Shown: positions 53,413-61,909 of the stretch, one piece after another
Layout of the letters: each line of letters opens with the position of its first letter
How positions within the stretch are numbered: position 1 is the first letter of the stretch
From: Schizochytrium sp. TIO01
Taxonomy: Eukaryota > Sar > Bigyra > Thraustochytrida > Thraustochytriidae
NCBI GenBank assembly: GCA_004764695.1
Contig: SMSO01000031.1
Span: forward strand, 5,069,048-5,133,047
Reading direction: 5' to 3'
DNA length: 64,000 bases
Made by a program: the position numbers and the translations under genes
Notes under the pieces: generated by a model
Database searches by the model: none
What the model was told of the DNA's origin: nothing
The model's input: the letters and a program-made list of their open reading frames with translations, nothing else

Positions 53413-54552
53413 TCAATTCTTTACAAAGTATTCTTCAAAAGTTCTGCGTAAAACAAAGCCACTCGAACTCGTATTGGGGAGTGATAGCTTGTTCCGCACC
53501 TTTTGCCAGAGATGATTTGCGACCACGTAGTCAAAGCCACCGATCGCCTTTACAGCATCATACAATTTGGTCGGGTGAATAAGTTCACCCTTCAGACCTG
53601 TGAGCTTACTAATGAAGCGTTCACGCTGGCCGGCGAAACGCACAGCACGACCAGTTAACATGGATGAATCAAGATACTCTTGTGGGGACATCGCATTTGC
53701 ATCTCCAGAGTCCATGATGATCTTGTCTCCTTCTTTAAGCTTGGGAAGACTGTTAGATACAACTCGACCTGACGCATCAACCCTGACCGAAGCCAATTCT
53801 GAGGCGTCAACGTCTACATCCACTGTATAAGGGTAATTGCCGACTTTATCCGCAAAAGCAACTGAGTATCGCAGTTGGGAATTGTTGTTTACATTTGATC
53901 GGCGTTTCTTGCGCTTCTTACCCTTTCCACCAGAGGATTTTACCGGAACATCGTCGTCAAGATCGTCGTCGAGATCCACTGACTCGTCTCCTTCAAAGGA
54001 GGCATCATCATCAGGACCATCTCCATTTACCACCATGCGTTTTTTCGTCTGGCGGCCGGATCTGGTTGTATATTCTTCCTCTAGTGCTTCCATGGCACCT
54101 GCCAAGAGATCTGCTTCTGCGACCTCTTGCGTCAGGTTTGCATCCCGCACTGTCCTTGCACCTCTTTTGGTTCTTCTTTGACCTTTACCTCCAGAGCTTG
54201 CGCTCTTTGAGGCAGTCACGCCAGCGTTAGGGTTTCCATTAGCGGTAGAGCTAGCGTTGGCCGAGGCGGATGCAGCCAGGCTGGCGTTGGCTGATCCTGA
54301 TGCACGGCGTCCGCGCGCGGCCTGTGCCTGGTCGGCGGAGGAGGGCGGAAGCGCGTAAACGGGGAGACAGTACGAGTTCACGAACTCAGAGAGGTTGAGC
54401 TCGCGTGCTTGGACAGCATGGTAGGGCAAATAGTCGTCCTGGATGCTGCCGGCCAGAGCCATGGTAAACTCGCGATCTCGCGCAGCCGCCCCGGACGCAG
54501 CGCCTGCGTCGAGGGCGGCGCTGACGGTGGAGAAGACCGTGAGCGCGGTCAT
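53413..54552 (-). CDS. ARID/BRIGHT-domain DNA-binding protein
   Basis: Predicted 379 residues. The start is ATG 54552; the frame is open upstream without an ATG. The C-terminal about 70 residues form an ARID: RERFISKLTGLKG, then LYDAVKAIGGFDYVVANHLWQKV and a closing LRRTFEEYF, including the conserved hydrophobic helix, GG turn and W. The protein ends right after the domain. The N-terminal part has a folded-looking segment (SIQDDYLPYHAVQARELNLSEFV), an Ala/Ser-rich linker, an SGRQTKKR element and a basic cluster (KGKKRKKRRS), likely an NLS. ARID proteins bind DNA and are often chromatin-remodelling or demethylase subunits. No JmjC, PHD or SNF5 domain is present, so the complex is unknown. Confidence 0.85.
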   Translation of the reverse strand: MTALTVFSTVSAALDAGAASGAAARDREFTMALAGSIQDDYLPYHAVQARELNLSEFVNSYCLPVYALPPSSADQAQAARGRRASGSANASLAASASANASSTANGNPNAGVTASKSASSGGKGQRRTKRGARTVRDANLTQEVAEADLLAGAMEALEEEYTTRSGRQTKKRMVVNGDGPDDDASFEGDESVDLDDDLDDDVPVKSSGGKGKKRKKRRSNVNNNSQLRYSVAFADKVGNYPYTVDVDVDASELASVRVDASGRVVSNSLPKLKEGDKIIMDSGDANAMSPQEYLDSSMLTGRAVRFAGQRERFISKLTGLKGELIHPTKLYDAVKAIGGFDYVVANHLWQKVRNKLSLPNTSSSGFVLRRTFEEYFVKN

Positions 54553-56030
54553 GGGGGCGGCTGGTCGCGCGAGAGAGCGCGACCGATCCTCGCGGCGGCG
54601 GCCGGAGAGATCGGGATTTGAAATTTCATTTCTTTCGAATACGAATTTGAATTTGAATTTCTTCAAAAAATCAGATTTTCAAAAAAACTAAAACAAAACA
54701 AAACAAATCTTCGAAAAAGAAACCGCAGTAAAGCCTCTTATCTCCCTCTCTTCCCCTATCCCGCCGTAGCAAAGGCGTCTCGAAACAGAGTTGCTTTCAG
54801 AGACAGTGGGCTTCAGAGGGGCGTGTCTCTCCTGAGGGGTATTTCACAAAGCTTGTGAGTGGGGGACATTCTCTCTAGACTCCAAAAACAAGGGCCGCTT
54901 GTGAGGCAGAGGGGACGAGAGGGCGATTGATTGGCGCTGGCCTATAAGGCGCGGTCGCGTCGCGACGGGCACGGCTAAGGGGCTATAAAATATGCCGCGG
55001 TGAGGGTTTTCTCGTGCTTGCTTGGTCAGGAGGACTCCAACTACGCAGGCTGGGCTGGGGCGGGCTGCTTCGGGGCTGTTTGGGAGCGGTGCCAGCGGGC
55101 TTTGATCAGCTTTAGGCAGCTCTGGGCGCCTTGGCTACCAGCTTCTAACGACCGCGACGAGAACGGGTGGCTCCGAAGCGCCGGCGCCAGACGGCCTAGC
55201 GGAGGGTACACTAAACTGTAGGAGTGCCTGAAATGGATGGTAACGCGTATATCATCGTTCTTTCGAAGTTTTGGTAAGCATGGTTTTACTATGATGCTTG
55301 AAGGCAGCAGCAGGTAGAGGTTAGTTAGCATTGGTAGGACTAGTGTTGAGGAGTAAGAGGTTAATCTTAGAGAAACAAATGTACTCTGATTGTAGTTTTG
55401 AGGATAGAGAAAGATCTGAAGAAAGATAGGAAAGTTGGGCTATTATATATATATATATTGCTGAGGCGAGGTAGACTGCGATTTAGAAGAAGAAGAAGAA
55501 GTGAGTTGCAATAGTAGGTGAAGAGAGCTTGAGTTGGTTGTTGTTGTTGTTGTTGGATTAATCCTCTTGAGGATAGAAGGGAAAGCGGGTGGTAGCGAGG
55601 AAGGAGCAGTGTGATTTGTTGGTAGAAGTTGTCGGCCTTGAGAAGTTCGAGAAGAAAAGCTTCGCGTTGGAAAGATCGGGTCTTCACAGCGCCTTCTTAT
55701 TGAAGGGTAGAAATCCTCTTTCAGAAATCTACAGCAGCATTTGATGGTCAGAATGTGGCTGGAGCTACTCTCTCACTGAGCACTGATGGTGTAAATGACC
55801 TCTTGGAATGCTTCAAGGTAGTGGGGAAGGAGCTTACGCGATTAAGTGGCTATGGCACATAATATGACGGTGCGTATGTTGTGTTTTGTGAATTTGAGGC
55901 ATTCATTTTGCTTGAACGAGCAAGACCTAACAAGCCAAAACTTTCTCTTGAACGAACTAAACCTTGACATATTCTTATCATTATATAGCAGGCAACAAGG
56001 ATCAAGCTATCGGAATATCAATCCAAGGCA
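54553..56030. other. Divergent intergenic region with GC-rich block and TATA box
   Basis: A 1.5-kb region between the ARID (-) and Nudix (+) genes. The part at 54.75-55.2 kb is much more GC-rich than its surroundings and contains TATAAAATA at 54984-54992. AT/TA and GAA/GTT microsatellites lie at 55442-55560. No protein-coding frame is convincing. Confidence 0.55.
54984..54992 (+). promoter_or_regulatory. TATA-box-like element
   Basis: TATAAAATA within a GC-rich context (GGGGC before, GCCGCGG after). It is followed by about 200 GC-rich bases with no long plus-strand ATG frame. It could drive a non-coding RNA, since the Nudix ATG is 1 kb away with ATGs in between. Confidence 0.35.
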
Positions 56031-56684
56031 ATGTCTGAGGACCACGACGATGGGAAAATTCGGCCAAGTGCCAAGGTCGTCTCGTGCGAGGAAGTCCAAC
56101 CCGATGGATTTCGCTGGCTCAAACTCGCGAAGCTAACATACGAGGATCAAGAAGGCCACTCGAGACAATGGGAAATGTCTCAAAGAAGCACTCGCAAAGG
56201 TGAGGTTGACGGTGTTGCTGTTGTCTGCAAGCTGCTTAAGCAAGGCGAACCAACCAAGACCGTGTTAGTGTCCCAATTTAGACCTCCAGCCAATGCATAC
56301 GTTCTTGAAGTTCCTGCAGGACTTGTCGATGGAAATGAAACTGCAGAAGAAGCCGCAATTCGCGAGCTTAAAGAAGAGACTGGTTTTGTTGCTTCCCGTG
56401 TAACCCATGTCTCGCCGGTTGTACTCTCTGACCCCGGTGTCTCAGCTGACACTATGCAATACGTCACTGTGGAAGTTGATCTTGACGCAAGTGAGAACAA
56501 GAATCCTCAGGCAACTCCTGACGAGGGTGAACACATTGACATTCACATTGTTGAAATCGATCGCCTTCTCGACATCTTGCAAAATCCAACGCAACTCGTG
56601 CAAGGTCGCCCCAAAGTTGTAGTTGATGCACGTCTTTATGGTCTTGCACTGGCTTTCCTAAATACTGCATCTAACCGCTTGTAG
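56031..56684 (+). CDS. NUDT5-like ADP-sugar pyrophosphatase (Nudix hydrolase)
   Basis: Predicted 217 residues, the usual length for NUDT5 (human 219). The Nudix box at residues 97-119 reads G-x5-E-x7-REL-x2-EEtGF, with REx2EE residues for metal binding complete. Upstream QFRPPANAYVLEVPAGLVD matches the NUDT5/ADPRase signature (QFRPP...E.PAG). Downstream LSDPGVSADTMQYVTVEVD matches the ADP-ribose-specific segment (proline about 16 residues after the box, SPG-like turn). Such enzymes hydrolyse ADP-ribose and related nucleotide sugars to AMP and sugar phosphate, in cytosol and nucleus. No targeting peptide is present. ATG 56031 has context GCAATGT. Confidence 0.93.
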   Translation: MSEDHDDGKIRPSAKVVSCEEVQPDGFRWLKLAKLTYEDQEGHSRQWEMSQRSTRKGEVDGVAVVCKLLKQGEPTKTVLVSQFRPPANAYVLEVPAGLVDGNETAEEAAIRELKEETGFVASRVTHVSPVVLSDPGVSADTMQYVTVEVDLDASENKNPQATPDEGEHIDIHIVEIDRLLDILQNPTQLVQGRPKVVVDARLYGLALAFLNTASNRL

Positions 56685-57414
56685 TTAACTGTACGCATGT
56701 AACTAATCAAAACATCACTTTGAATCACTACACTGGAGATTTGCGGAACTTCAACACCTGTGAGAATCCCAATTGTAAAACACTGGTTGTTAAACCACAC
56801 TTACACATCAATCTAGTCTGTCTCACGTTTGATTCATTTGATCTTTCGCTCTTGCTTGTGTGAAGTAACGAAGAGTCTTACTTAGCAGCCTGCTAGAGTT
56901 AGGCAGATGAAGTGGAGTATCGTGTGAATTTATTTACAGGACAAAATTCGTTTGCCTCTACTCTTTATGTATCACAAACCTTCTCAGCACCAAATGGCAA
57001 AAAGATCATTGACAGAAAAAGATGCTCGTAGATGCTAAAAACTTATTGTTTGCTAGATGAGTTCAATGCCAACTGCGGAAATTGTGCTATTTCATAGACA
57101 TGACTAAATAACTTTTAAATTAAAGGCTTTTGTTTTCTCTTGATTTCTTTCAAAAGGCAAGCATATATACACACATCGTGGAATATCTCGTCTGCATTAG
57201 ATTTTACTCCTCTACGTTACTCCTCTGCATATAAAAAATACCATTCATAAGGCAAAGTAAAGTCATAAAGAATTGCATACTTGTAAGACTCTTGTAAGTG
57301 TTTTCATTCATTTTTTTATTATAAGAAGCATGTTGTTGTTTTTCTTTTTGTAATAGAATTGTATCGATGCAGTATTAAATGCAGTTAACGAGTTTTAACT
57401 TCCGGCAGCTACAT
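56685..57414. other. Intergenic region between convergent genes
   Basis: AT-rich 730 bases between the stops of the Nudix and IQ genes. Nothing further is seen. Confidence 0.6.
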
Positions 57415-60012
57415 CTACAAGAATTCTAATGATGGCGGCTCCCATACCCCGTCTAAATTCTTTTCGATAGTATCTACGTCTAAAACAAAGCGCTCCATGA
57501 TTAGTGGTCGTGTCCATGATCGTTCGCCGGTGAGACGGTCAACGTAGAAATAAAGTTCTAAGCTTGAGTCAGCATCAAGTCCTGCAAATCGAACTTTCAA
57601 ATAGCGATCTTGAACAGCGCGATGAAGGTGTTCATACAATGGAAAGACTCTGCGATAAAGACTTTGGATAACAGATGCAGCGTAGTAAATGCGTGCGTTG
57701 TATCGCATTTCCTGAGCTAGTTTCTCCTTCATCCCTTGAGCTCTCCACATTCGCCAAGCAGACTGTATAATCAAAACTGCGCGTTCATGGCGTCGCGATT
57801 CTTCAGCTTTACGGAAGATTGTAGACCTCACTGATTGCATTATCCCTGAGCCGGCAATACGCTCGGTGGCTCGGCGTTGCCGAAGTGCTTTGATTATTTG
57901 TTCATCTTGCTCTTGCTTACGGCGGAGGGACTGTGCTTGACGCTGCGCAAAAATTTCATCAAACATCTCCTCTCGCGCGATTTCTTCTCTCTCTTCGCGC
58001 AACAGCTCACACGATGAGCATGAACATGTTGATAAGCTGTCGTCGGAGCTCCCATCATTAATTCCAGTGGATGAATCATCTGCACCAGTATATTCTTCAT
58101 CTTCCTCATCATCGTCAACCTGATCCTGCGGAATCATAGAAGTGCCTTGCCTCTTTATGGATTTAGGATTCCTGTGGTGTCGCTTCGAAGCTGATGCAGA
58201 TGATTCGCGCAACTTTTGTCGGAAATCACAACGAGCTTGAAACACAAATTCAGGCATGACCCACTTTCTGAGTGCCGAACTCCACCAATATTGTGTTGGG
58301 TCTAACTCAATTTCTCGAACAACACTTTGAGCTTTCTCACAAATACTCTTGCAATATTGTGCTTCCTCTTGTGCTTTGGCCACAAGTTTAGTATGGTCTT
58401 GTAAGACCAACTGCCTGTCTAAGCCCTGCGATGCAAGCAAACTTGATGTTTCTTGATACCACATATTGATCAGCTCCGACAGATTTTGTATATGCGAGTC
58501 GATGCTCCTGAGCATATCCTCTGCAAAATCTAGACTTGCCATCCACAGGACTCCTGATGAAAGTTCTATATAGGCGTTCTCTACTTTACAGAGCAGTTCA
58601 TGCGAGAGTATACCAAATATTCTTGATTCATGCAAATGTTCATGGCACTTCCAGCAACCAACATTGCGCACGTCATCGTACACTTGTTGGCTTGCATTTA
58701 ATTGAACCAGCAAATCTTCTAAGCGCTTTGCTCTCTCACCAAGCCCTTGCTGTGCACCCATGACTTCAGTGACAATCATCTCTAAGACATAAGGGATCCA
58801 AGCTGCTGCATTGTGTAGCGTCATGTGTAAACAGTGGGCTTCAGATACTCTAGTCTCGAGTCTTGTTTGACATAACTTAGACAATTCTTGGAGTTGTTTT
58901 GCAGTAACAAGTGGCAGGCCACTTATTCTTACATTTTGCTCATGATATGCAAGTTGCGCTTGTGCAAGTTCGAGTCTAGCTTTGTCTACGTTGCAAGGCA
59001 TTTGACGTTGAAGAAGCCGCCGGTAAAACTTCCGTGCATCAGCTAATACGCCCAGGGTAGGCTTGACATCCTCTTGAAGCTGGTCAATCTTACGTTGAGC
59101 TCGGTCAATATCATCTACAAGCTGTTCTCCATGGCGGTGGGCAAGTTGAAGCGCTTGGTCATAGTTGTCTTGTAAATATTGCAAGGACATTGAATGTGCT
59201 TCATATAGACGATGAAGGTTTGCTTCGACGTTCCTAATTCGAGATGTCAAAGTAGTAATACGACCTAATGATTCAAACTGTGTGGAATGAACCTCTGGAT
59301 ATAAGAACAAGACCTTACGAATGTGTGTCCGAAGTTTAAGCATGAAGTCATAAAGATCATCTCGTAGAATGTAAGTACTGCTGTCATATATACTTGCTAA
59401 GAGCTGAAAGGCTGCTGTAGAGACAAGAAGACGTGGACCATGGCGAGGCATTCTCCATTGTAGGTGTTGGACTGCATCGGCTAGCCAGTGTAAAGACTGA
59501 AGAGCGGCGTTCCAGTGCTTTGGCTCCTTAATTTCGTTGAATATTGCAAACAAACAGTTTCGATGCGACTTAGATACCGAACTACAACTTATATCTTTCT
59601 GTGTCTGTAGAATACCACATGCGCGACCAAGGGAGTGAAGAGTTGCAATCAGGGAAGGGGAAAGCTCCGCTGGACGAGAGGAATATGGGTTTAGTTTCAA
59701 CCTGTCTAGCCTGTTCTTGACTTCGTTGCAACGCTTCAGACGCACACGAACACCACGAACTTGTGCTTGAAAAGCGATGACGCCAAGACGTATAATATTG
59801 AATAGAGCTCGGAATACTCGACGATGACGAAGTCCGCGCCACTGGGCTTGGAGAGCACGGGCGGCTATTTCCCTATGCAATCGCATCCTAGCTATATGTT
59901 TCCGTGTATTGCAGCTGAGAATAACAGCTGCTCGACGTTGCCGACGATAGGTAGGCCGAGCGATGACAAAGGCACGGATAAAAGCTTGTGCTTCACTGCA
60001 GCTGTGTGCCAT
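57415..60012 (-). CDS. PH-IQ-WW protein, C-terminal segment (third frame)
   Basis: An 865-codon open frame from an internal ATG at 60012. It is probably not a separate gene but the C-terminal part of one protein with the two frames upstream. It starts inside an IQ motif series (QAFIRAFVIARPTYRRQRRAAVIL; ALQAQWRGLRHRRVF; FQAQVRGVRVRL). A long helical, coiled-coil-like middle, an acidic/serine patch (QVDDDEEDEEY) and further IQ motifs follow (IIQSAWRMWRAQ; VIQSLYRRVFPLY). It ends in a WW-like element (ELYFYVDRLTGERSWTRP) before the stop. IQ motifs bind calmodulin or myosin-light-chain-like proteins; WW domains bind proline motifs. The target is unknown. Confidence 0.8.
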   Translation of the reverse strand: MAHSCSEAQAFIRAFVIARPTYRRQRRAAVILSCNTRKHIARMRLHREIAARALQAQWRGLRHRRVFRALFNIIRLGVIAFQAQVRGVRVRLKRCNEVKNRLDRLKLNPYSSRPAELSPSLIATLHSLGRACGILQTQKDISCSSVSKSHRNCLFAIFNEIKEPKHWNAALQSLHWLADAVQHLQWRMPRHGPRLLVSTAAFQLLASIYDSSTYILRDDLYDFMLKLRTHIRKVLFLYPEVHSTQFESLGRITTLTSRIRNVEANLHRLYEAHSMSLQYLQDNYDQALQLAHRHGEQLVDDIDRAQRKIDQLQEDVKPTLGVLADARKFYRRLLQRQMPCNVDKARLELAQAQLAYHEQNVRISGLPLVTAKQLQELSKLCQTRLETRVSEAHCLHMTLHNAAAWIPYVLEMIVTEVMGAQQGLGERAKRLEDLLVQLNASQQVYDDVRNVGCWKCHEHLHESRIFGILSHELLCKVENAYIELSSGVLWMASLDFAEDMLRSIDSHIQNLSELINMWYQETSSLLASQGLDRQLVLQDHTKLVAKAQEEAQYCKSICEKAQSVVREIELDPTQYWWSSALRKWVMPEFVFQARCDFRQKLRESSASASKRHHRNPKSIKRQGTSMIPQDQVDDDEEDEEYTGADDSSTGINDGSSDDSLSTCSCSSCELLREEREEIAREEMFDEIFAQRQAQSLRRKQEQDEQIIKALRQRRATERIAGSGIMQSVRSTIFRKAEESRRHERAVLIIQSAWRMWRAQGMKEKLAQEMRYNARIYYAASVIQSLYRRVFPLYEHLHRAVQDRYLKVRFAGLDADSSLELYFYVDRLTGERSWTRPLIMERFVLDVDTIEKNLDGVWEPPSLEFL

Positions 60013-60656
60013 TTTCTAATCATTCGACGCACAAGCCATCCACGAATAGATTTCTGAATCAGAACAAGAAGACGCTGGTTATGTTGCCAGGTGCGCGCGT
60101 GAATCCACATACGAATTGTCGTCTGTATAACAAGGATAGCCTTTCGTTGAGTCTGATAAGCATTGTACCTATACTTGCCTCGAAAGCTAGCTGTAACTTT
60201 AGTTGACGCCCATCGCTTCCGTGTAAAACCTCGGCGGGCAAGATAGCCACGAATGATATCTCGCACACGATAGTACAGTGCAAGCTCCTTATGGTACTGA
60301 TGATAGACTATATATCGCCTGCACATAGCTTGAATTCGAGTTGCAGCCCTCTCTTGGCACTTTATAAGCTCGTATCGCAACTGTGCACAATAGATAGCCT
60401 TGAGACGAGTGGCCTTGCGATGATCAAGGATGTGGGTGTACCAGGTCTGAATAGATCGACTGGCGTGATCACGCTGCACAATTGCGGGAATAATGCCTTG
60501 AGTCCACAAGGTTTGAGCTTGTTGGCGAACAACACGCTGATGAAAGTACTTTAGTGTACTGCGATAGGTTTTCGCAATGCATATGCGCAAAAAACATTGG
60601 ATGGTTATCACAGCGTGGTTCCTCCTAGCAAGCCAGGCACGCCAGCGACGTTGCAA
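59892..60656 (-). CDS. PH-IQ-WW protein, middle IQ-repeat segment (second frame)
   Basis: An open frame of about 254 codons with no credible start of its own: TGA directly precedes the first codon at 60656, which is TTG. It encodes nearly continuous IQ motifs (LQRRWRAWLARRNHAV; IQCFLRICIAK; IQAMCRRYIVYHQY; IIRGYLARRGFTRKR; IQTTIRMWIHA; IQKSIRGWLVRRMIRK). The adjoining frames carry IQ motifs in phase with these on both sides, so this is best read as the middle of one gene. Confidence 0.8.
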   Translation of the reverse strand: MQRRWRAWLARRNHAVITIQCFLRICIAKTYRSTLKYFHQRVVRQQAQTLWTQGIIPAIVQRDHASRSIQTWYTHILDHRKATRLKAIYCAQLRYELIKCQERAATRIQAMCRRYIVYHQYHKELALYYRVRDIIRGYLARRGFTRKRWASTKVTASFRGKYRYNAYQTQRKAILVIQTTIRMWIHARTWQHNQRLLVLIQKSIRGWLVRRMIRKWHTAAVKHKLLSVPLSSLGLPIVGNVEQLLFSAAIHGNI

Positions 60657-61909
60657 TCAGACACAGCTTTTCGAAACATAAGAAAAGGTACACGTACTTT
60701 GAAAGCTCTAAAGAGAGCCTGTAGCCACGTGCATGCTTTGTTTCCCAATCGAGGTGCAAGAATGGTGACTTTTCGGACTTGAGGGAAATCATCATGCGGC
60801 TTTTTATTTCGTAGATACTGTCGATATTGTCGCTGCTGCAATTTACGTTGGCGAATGCGTTGGACTCGACGGCGAGCGAGAAATCCACGCACAAGAGACT
60901 GTATGCGAGGAGCTGCATAATCTTGCGATGATCGAGAAACTACAAACCACTGGCTAAGGTTAGTATCCATGGTGATACCAAGGCCGCACAACTGGAGTTC
61001 CTTCTTGAGATGAGTATCCCGAAGGGCCATTTTTCCATTTGATGGAAATTCAAAGTGCTCGTAATAATATTCTCCACAGACTGATTTAAGGGGTGTATTT
61101 TGACGAGCTTGCCAATCGCCTGATTCAAATTCAACTTGAGGAGGGGCGGTTAGACGACGTGCAAGGGCATCTCGAATTGTTGTTACCCATACCTGAGCAA
61201 CTTTTGAAAGGGTTGCAGCAAAGTACAATGGAGTATCATCTCGTATATCAATACGAAAGGTGTAGATTCCTTGCAAGGCGTGAGCACTGTGAAATGCATT
61301 ATTTGTCATCACAATATGGGAGTGCAAGTAATCAAGCTCAAACGAGTAAAGGGGACCATCAGAGATGCGATGTCGGTGTCCAGGTTGGATGAACAACATT
61401 GGAACACCTGGGTCGAAAATAACCCAGGCAGGATACCAGTCGCCTGAAAGCTCAGGATCAATAAGGAGCCATCCTTGTGTATATCCAACAGACTCTAGGA
61501 CATGAACTTTACGGCCTACTTGCTGCCAGAAGTTGGATTGTTCACGATTGTCTATAGCTCTTGTTAAAAGTAAATCTTTGGTGAGGAAGTCCTTGCGCGC
61601 AAGGCGGTCGCGTGAAGCCACGGATCCACCGCAGCTTCCTTGTAAAGAAAGCTCTACGTTTCCTAGTGCTGGACGTGCGCGTTTTCGGGAACTCTGGTTC
61701 GCTTTTTCACGCAAGTGCGTTTTTACCTTGATGATACTGCTAGGCGCATTTGAGAGCGGTGGTAATCCAGGTTGTCTACTCTGAAAGCGGGTACGTTTTC
61801 GTTGCTTGGCTCCTGCCAGCGGCAGAGACTCTTTGGATATCATAACAAAGCAGGACTCATTGCCATGACGACTCGTGGCAGTGGACCCCGGAGCTTTTCT
61901 TATGCACAT
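60608..61909 (-). CDS. PH-IQ-WW protein, N-terminal segment (first frame)
   Basis: A 433-codon frame with the likely true start, ATG 61909. A basic N-terminus is followed by a PH-like domain (about 130-255: GWLLIDPELSGDWYPAWVIFD, LYFAATLSKVAQVWVTTIRDALARR, the latter like the PH C-terminal helix). The first IQ motifs follow (IQSLVRGFLARRRVQRIRQRK; LQALFRAFKVRV). The frame leaves the IQ pattern at about 60659 and stops at 60608. A phosphoinositide- or protein-binding PH domain plus IQ repeats suggests a cortical or cytoskeletal scaffold; this is inference. Confidence 0.82.
   Translation of the reverse strand: MCIRKAPGSTATSRHGNESCFVMISKESLPLAGAKQRKRTRFQSRQPGLPPLSNAPSSIIKVKTHLREKANQSSRKRARPALGNVELSLQGSCGGSVASRDRLARKDFLTKDLLLTRAIDNREQSNFWQQVGRKVHVLESVGYTQGWLLIDPELSGDWYPAWVIFDPGVPMLFIQPGHRHRISDGPLYSFELDYLHSHIVMTNNAFHSAHALQGIYTFRIDIRDDTPLYFAATLSKVAQVWVTTIRDALARRLTAPPQVEFESGDWQARQNTPLKSVCGEYYYEHFEFPSNGKMALRDTHLKKELQLCGLGITMDTNLSQWFVVSRSSQDYAAPRIQSLVRGFLARRRVQRIRQRKLQQRQYRQYLRNKKPHDDFPQVRKVTILAPRLGNKACTWLQALFRAFKVRVPFLMFRKAVSDCNVAGVPGLLGGTTL

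Larger units (their letters stand above)
57415..61909 (-). pseudogene. Whole PH-IQ-WW locus: one gene split over three frames
   Basis: The three segments overlap by 49 and 121 bases. Moving 5' to 3', each junction needs the same correction, one missing base, to continue. If one base is restored near 60658, IQ motifs before and after lie 23 residues apart. The same holds near 59988. These are normal IQ spacings, so the protein was evidently continuous. The breaks may be assembly errors, true disabling mutations or recoding; only re-sequencing can tell. I label the locus broken, not proven dead: the rest of the coding sequence, 1,550 codons, has no other stop. Confidence 0.55.

Noticed and set aside
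55000-55221. Small plus-strand frame after the TATA-like element
   Set aside because: It starts at GTG, has no domain, and its composition follows the GC-rich block.
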